NCBI RefSeq assembly: GCF_027887165.1
Contig: NC_077227.1
Coordinates: 76,130,305-76,194,304, forward strand
DNA: 64,000 bases
Direction of reading: 5' to 3'
Source of the DNA: Monodelphis domestica
Lineage: Eukaryota; Chordata; Mammalia; Didelphimorphia; Didelphidae
Shown: positions 59,400 through 64,000 of the stretch, piece after piece
Position numbering within the stretch: position 1 is the stretch's first letter
How the letters are laid out: every line of letters begins with the position of its first letter
Notes under the pieces: model-generated
Told to the model about the DNA's origin: nothing
The model's input: the letters and a program-made list of their open reading frames with translations, nothing else
Databases searched by the model: none
Made by a program: the position numbers and the translations under genes

Positions 59400-59530
59400 G
59401 ATTGGGTGGTGGTCTTTGATTGGAGTCATGGGGTACATGGTTTTCCTTGGGTCTGCTCATTTCACTTTGTATTAGTTCATATCATTCTTCCCATTTTTCT
59501 GTATGTAAAAAATTCATTATTTCTTAAAAA
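59400..59530 (-). mobile_element. L1 fragment
   Basis: 'gggtctgctcatttcacttt', 'agttcatatcattcttccca' are reverse L1 3' region text. Confidence 0.6.
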
Positions 59531-59939
59531 GCTGCAGGCTTTGAAAAATCTAACTTTGCCATTGATTGAGCAGATTTCACAAGTACCTTTGATAAATCAC
59601 CGAAAATGCTGGCGGTCATGAGAAGGGATCATAAGAAAGCATTGTTAGAACTGAAGAATTGGACTCACGAGGCTGAAAACTATTCCTGATATCTATCTAG
59701 CTGTTTGCCAATTAGCTGATGCCTTTTTTTAAAACCCATAATAATTTTCAGAATTCTCTCATGGGCTCTCCCAGAATTCTATTGGATCAGGGGAGAATAT
59801 TCCACCAAATCCAGAGACACGGTTATTGACCTAGTATGCAATATTTAGCACTGGCTATTCCCTCCCTTTCTGTTTCATCATCTGCCCAGCAGGATCATTA
59901 TTGGTTATTTCATTTCCTGGCTCCCCTGCTGCCCTCCCT
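59531..59939. other. Intergenic, no recognised feature
   Basis: Nothing firm before the L2 end. Confidence 0.35.
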
Positions 59940-60035
59940 CCCCAGTAGAATATAAACTCCTTGAGGGCAGGGACTCCCCTGATCCTAACACAGGACCATT
60001 TTAAAGACATGTTCATTAAATTGAATTGGCTTGAT
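59940..60035 (+). mobile_element. L2 3' end
   Basis: 'agtagaatataaactccttg', 'agggcagggactcccctgat'. Confidence 0.75.
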
Positions 60036-60070
60036 TGAGTTCAGCTGCTTCTTAGAACTGTTTTTAGCTG

Positions 60071-60130
60071 TGATTACAATAATGTAAATGCAAACTGCCT
60101 GACATGCATTTTACATTATGGAAGTAATCA
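60071..60130. other. 60-nt hairpin-forming sequence with homeodomain-like motifs
   Basis: TGATTAC (60071-60077) pairs with GTAATCA (60124-60130), and ATAATGTAAATGCA (60079-60092) pairs with TGCATTTTACATTAT (60105-60119, one bulged T), around a 12-nt loop. TAATCATTAGCATTAATTAA follows at 60125-60144. Confidence 0.65.
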
Positions 60131-60245
60131 TTAGCATTAATTAACATTTATTAAGTAACCACTATATGCCTGATATGGTAATTAAAAACTTTTGAAGTCA
60201 CAGAACATTGAAACTATAATCTTAAGAGCATTTGAAATGTATATC

Positions 60246-60246
<1 letters not shown>

Positions 60247-60291
<45 letters not shown>
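60247..60291. repeat. (CA)n microsatellite
   Basis: About 22 CA units. Confidence 0.95.
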
Positions 60292-60293
<2 letters not shown>

Positions 60294-60433
60294 TTTTGAT
60301 AGGGGAACTCACTAGAAGCAAGGTTTAATGAGAATACTAGGATAGAAGTCACAAAGATCATATTCGAGTCCCTCAGTCTTATTTAGTCTTTCTTTATTTC
60401 AATATTCTTTATAAGTTTAAAAGAGTCTAGCCT

Positions 60434-60617
60434 GGGACAGCTAGGTGGCACACTGGATTAAAAGCCAGACCTGGAGACAGGAGGTTCTGGGTTCAAATTT
60501 GAACTCTGACACTTCTTAGCTGTGTGACTCTAGGCAAGTCAACTAGCCTTTACCTCTCTTCTGCCTTGGAACCCATACTCTGTATTGATTCTAAGATAGA
60601 AAATAACAGTTTAAAAA
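60434..60617 (+). mobile_element. Class A SINE, full length
   Basis: 'gggacagctaggtggcacac' to 'ctaagatagaaaataacagt'. Confidence 0.88.
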
Positions 60618-61505
60618 GGGGATAGTCTGCCCCATCTTCTTTATGGATTGTTGTGAGGATAAAATGGAATAATATATTTGAAAGCTTTTATTACTCCATT
60701 TTGTAATTTTTCATGCTCATTAATAAAATATTTAACCTTCATGGGAATGATCTATTCTTATCTATTCACAAAAGCTCCATCTATGCAAATGGCAGTTACT
60801 TCTGTAGATGATCTCCCAGGGCTCACCAGAATTTTCCAAGGACAAATTGGCTTAATATGGCAGAAGACATTCTAGTTAGAGCTAAGCCATTGATTGGCAG
60901 GTGGACTTTCTATGCTTTCATTGTTCTAATTCCAAGCACCATACACCATTTCAAGTGGGTTTTCCAGCTCTCCCAGGGGTCATTCTGGATAGGACTATAA
61001 TTTTTCAAGAATTTTTACTCAAATGTGTTAGGTTCCAGCCCTTGATGCAACCAATTCAGGTATACTTTTGGTGGGAGGTGAATGGGAAAGGGTCACCTTT
61101 AACAATCTCTGTAGATCATTACCCTACCTAGGAAAATACTGGGTACACCATTATCTTGTTAATTTTGCTCTCTCTAAAAGGTCCCTCAGCAACCCTTCAA
61201 AAATTCAGGTTAAGAAGACATAGAATCGAGGCCAGGTTTCTATTGGATTTAAAATAGTAGATTGATATATTTTGTATTTCATTACCTTCATTTCCCAATA
61301 TATTCCTTTTCCCTCCTGTTCCCAGAGAAGCACCCCTTTTTTAGATGGAAAAAAGGAGAAAAATTCTGGTCACTAAATATATCATCTAAATATGAACATA
61401 TGTGCAATATTTGATATCTATAGTTCCCTATTGGGACAGGTTTCTATTTAACCTGGCAAAGAAATATAGAATAGATTTCTTACCTGTCAGCAAAACTCTC
61501 CTCCC
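60618..61505. other. Intergenic, largely unassigned
   Basis: A MIR-like tail at 60640-60690 is the only recognisable piece. Confidence 0.35.
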
Positions 61506-61509
61506 CACC

Positions 61510-62300
61510 CCTTTCAAATCTCTTCCCATTCCAATCCATTCTATTCAGTAGCTAAAGTGAATTTCCTAAAGTATAGGTCTGATTGTATCACTCCTATTCA
61601 ATAAACTTCAATGGCTCCCTATTACCTCTTGAATTAAATTTAGGATCCTGTGGTTAGCATTTAAAACCCTGAATAACCTTCTCAGTCTTCTTATACTTTA
61701 CTTTTTTCTATGTACTCTTAATGGAGTGACATTGGACATTTTTTTTCTTGTTCCTCATATGTGAAACTCCCATTTCTGGATGATGATGTGCTTGCAATGG
61801 TGGTCTCTTGTGCATTGAATGCTGCCTTTCTTCCCTTCCATCTCCTACTTTCTCTGACTTTTTTAAAGACTCAATTCAAATCCCAACTTCTATAGGAGTT
61901 CCATCTTGGTTTTTCCAGCTGTTAGTGCCTTCCTTTTATGATTATATACTATTTACACTGTGTATATCTTATATGTAGAAAAGCATTTGAAGATTTTTCT
62001 CCTTCTGCTAGAATGGGAACTTAAAAAAAAGAAAACAATCTTTACCATCTATATTAGCTGAGACAGAAGAGTGGCAAGGGCTAGGCAATTGGGGTTAAGT
62101 GACTTGCCCAAGTTCACTTAGCTAGGAAGAATCTGAGGCCACATTTGAACCCAGGACCTCCCATCTCCAATCGTGGCTCTCTGTCCACTGAGTCCCTAGC
62201 TCTCCCCAGAAGGGGAGCTTTTTGAGGGTAGGAATAATGCTTTAGCATGTCTTTATATCTTCAGAGCCTCTCAATAAATGTTGTTGACTGAATGATTGAC
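61510..62300 (+). mobile_element. L2 3' region carrying a SINE
   Basis: 'tgaatttcctaaagtatagg', 'aaacttcaatggctccctat', 'gttagcatttaaaaccctga', then after the SINE 'ctttttgagggtaggaataa' and 'caataaatgttgttgactga', the L2 end. Class A SINE (-) at 62022-62210 is flanked by AGAATGGGAACTT / AGAAGGGGAGCTT. Confidence 0.85.
62022..62210 (-). mobile_element. Class A SINE inside L2
   Basis: 'aacaatctttaccatctata' to 'ctgagtccctagctctcccc'. Confidence 0.85.
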
Positions 62301-62489
62301 TGAGATGGGTGGTGCTTTCCCTTAGGACCCATATTCTTGGTTTGTCTTATTCTCAGTAGCAACAAAGGAACAGATCTAGGCTGTTCCTTAGTCAGTCAAT
62401 GAGGGTAAGAACCATTAGTTGGCTCCATTGGTAAGGTTCTCTTCCTGACCTTCCCACTCCATTTGGTGCCAGCTCCTTGAGTGTGTGTG

Positions 62490-62660
62490 ATCCACTGACA
62501 GTTAGTCAAGCTCCTTCTGTGTGCCAGACACTGTGCTAAGCTGGGGATAGAGACCAAGAAAGGCAAATCTCCTTCCTTCCAACCAAAAAAACCCCCAAAC
62601 AATCAAAGCCAAAAAACTAACAAAAAAACAAATTCCTGCTCTCAAGGATTTCAAGAAAAC
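62490..62660 (-). mobile_element. L2 3' end with A-rich expansions
   Basis: 'tgtgtgccagacactgtgct', 'tcctgctctcaaggatttca' with CAAAAAAC-type runs between. Confidence 0.65.
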
Positions 62661-62990
62661 ATGGATGAGTGGGCCTTTCTCTAAGTGTGGAATGTGTCCC
62701 TTTCTAGCAGAAAGCTGATCTAGTCTTGTGCCTGCCTCCCCACTCCCCCTCTCCTCAGTATTGTTTGGGAAACTTGGGGAAAAGCTTAATCTAATGAGTT
62801 GGAAAGGCCTTGCTTAGTTGCACTGAATGTCTGTTACTAATGAATGGTCCAAGTGGCTTCTCAGTGCCTTTTTAAATAGTCCCTTTTTGAGTCCATGCAG
62901 TCATTTTTAGGGATCTTGCCCAAACTCATGATTTCCGTGGGATTATTTACTCTTAGTCCCGCCCAGCTTTATGTCTTAAAATTGAAATTG
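62661..62990. other. Intergenic, no recognised feature
   Basis: Nothing assigned. Confidence 0.35.
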
Positions 62991-62994
62991 TTTT

Positions 62995-63222
62995 TAACTT
63001 GAGTCTCAGGAAGACTCATCTTCATCAGTTCAGATCTGGCCTCAGAAACATACTAACTGTGGGGCCCTGGGCAAGTCACTTAATCCCATTTGACTGAGTT
63101 TTGCATCGGTAAAAATGATCGGGAGAAGAAAATGGCAAACCACTCACTCAAGTATCTTTGCCAGGAAAACTCCCAAATGAGGTCAGTCAGACCCAACTGA
63201 AATGAGCAAACAAAGTTCCTTG
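62995..63222 (+). mobile_element. Mar-1-like CORE-SINE
   Basis: 'cagatctggcctcagaaaca', 'ggcaaaccactcactcaagt', 'tttgccaggaaaactcccaa' with a shortened tail. Confidence 0.82.
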
Positions 63223-63269
63223 GGATCTCTAGGGATGAATGATGGGACTCAACCACAGTTTTCCAAAAA

Positions 63270-63505
63270 GAAAGAAAGAAGGTTGCTGGATGGAGTACTG
63301 AACTTGGAAGGAGTTCAAATCCACCCTCAGACACACTAAGCTTGTTATCCTGGCTAAGTCACTTAACCTGTATGCTTTAGTTTCCTCATCTGTAAAATGG
63401 GGATAATAATAGGCCCTACCTGTCAGGGTTGTCATGAGAATCAAATGAGATAAAATGTATAAAATTTGATGCAAACACTAAAATGTTATAGAAATGCTAA
63501 CCTTT
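63270..63505 (+). mobile_element. MIR, near full length
   Basis: 'ggatggagtactgaacttgg', 'ctgtaaaatggggataataa', 'gtcatgagaatcaaatgaga'. Confidence 0.8.
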
Positions 63506-63624
63506 ATTAGGTGATGAATATTAATCATTTAAGTCCCCGGTTAGAAAATTTTGTGGTCCCTTCATTGGGCATTTTTATGTGGTCAGGATATTATAATTGT
63601 TTTAATACTGAAAGTCTTTTTGTT

Positions 63625-63700
63625 GTTTTTGAGTGTTTCCAATTGTTTTGCACTCTTTGTTTTGAGTTTTCTTGGCAAAGATACTGGAATGGTTTGTGAG
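63625..63700 (-). mobile_element. Mar-1-like SINE tail fragment
   Basis: 'gttttcttggcaaagatact' preceded by a decayed Bov-B-type end. Confidence 0.55.
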
Positions 63701-63774
63701 CTCAGGTCATCGTCTTCTTGGCCACTTATAGTCTTAGAGCTGCCTGGAGTTTTAAGAGGTCAAATGAATAAAAA

Positions 63775-63935
63775 ACATATAACCCAGATCAAATTGCTTA
63801 CTGTTTCCCAGAGGTGGGAGGGAAGGGAAGGAGGGAGACAGCTGGGATCCTATAATTTCAGAAAAAGTATGTTGAAAATTGTTATTACATATAATTGGGA
63901 AAATGAATTTTTTTGAATTAAAAAAATGATTAAAA
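63775..63935 (+). mobile_element. L1 3' end
   Basis: 'gggagggaagggaaggaggg', 'gttgaaaattgttattacat', A-rich end. Confidence 0.72.
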
Positions 63936-64000
63936 AAAGAAGTCAAGTGAATAGACCAGGGTCAGACTGATAGCATGACTTGTACTCAGGACTAGAAACT

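Overview
Vertebrate nuclear DNA, almost certainly from a marsupial. The window is packed with tRNA-headed CORE-SINEs of two marsupial kinds. Mar-1-like copies carry a Bov-B/RTE-type 3' end (GAGTCAGACA..ACTGAA..ACAACAA). The kind called here 'class A' ends in a GGTAAGGGTTT-type tail; its exact library name is uncertain. They sit with marsupial-type L1 3' ends and many old L2, CR1/L3, MIR and hAT fossils. I cannot tell an American from an Australian marsupial. No bacterial-type operons, CRISPR arrays or intact mobile elements are visible. | The only host gene recognised with confidence is CNNM1 (cyclin M1/ACDP1), on the minus strand. Its large first coding exon is 12816-14415, inside a CpG island, and ends in a clear GT donor. 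Everything left of 12815 is the start of CNNM1 intron 1. Everything right of about 14.7 kb lies upstream of the gene. From the human gene order (HPSE2 and CNNM1 head to head) the right part should be the HPSE2-CNNM1 intergenic interval; that is inference, and no HPSE2 exon was found. | Layout: 1-12815, CNNM1 intron 1 (L1 end, L2 split by a small inverted-repeat element, several Mar-1/MIR SINEs, a CR1/L3 copy at 6.1-7.3 kb, hAT fossils). 12816-14750, exon 1, 5' UTR/promoter and a (GT)n(GC)n tract. 15-24 kb, L1, L2, L3 and SINE fragments. 24-32 kb, nested L2/hAT/SINE clusters and a solo LTR that splits a SINE. 32.8-36.5 kb, a long antisense L2 with two insertions, then a 215-bp-arm inverted repeat enclosing a (GA)n tract. 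37-43 kb, mixed SINEs and MIRs. 43.5-45.4 kb, two adjacent polyadenylated retrocopies on the minus strand (one is PPIL1) and an L3 piece. 46-64 kb, L3/L1/L2 nests, a mariner MITE, a compact hairpin with homeodomain-like motifs and a few CTCF-like motifs. | No novel protein-based system is present. The points most worth following are structural: a 75-bp inverted copy apparently written into an L3 element 1.3 kb away, an unassigned 115-bp element with perfect 25-bp inverted ends, a long inverted repeat, a duplicated SINE-containing unit, repeated L1 landing at one L2 position, and promoter architecture at CNNM1.
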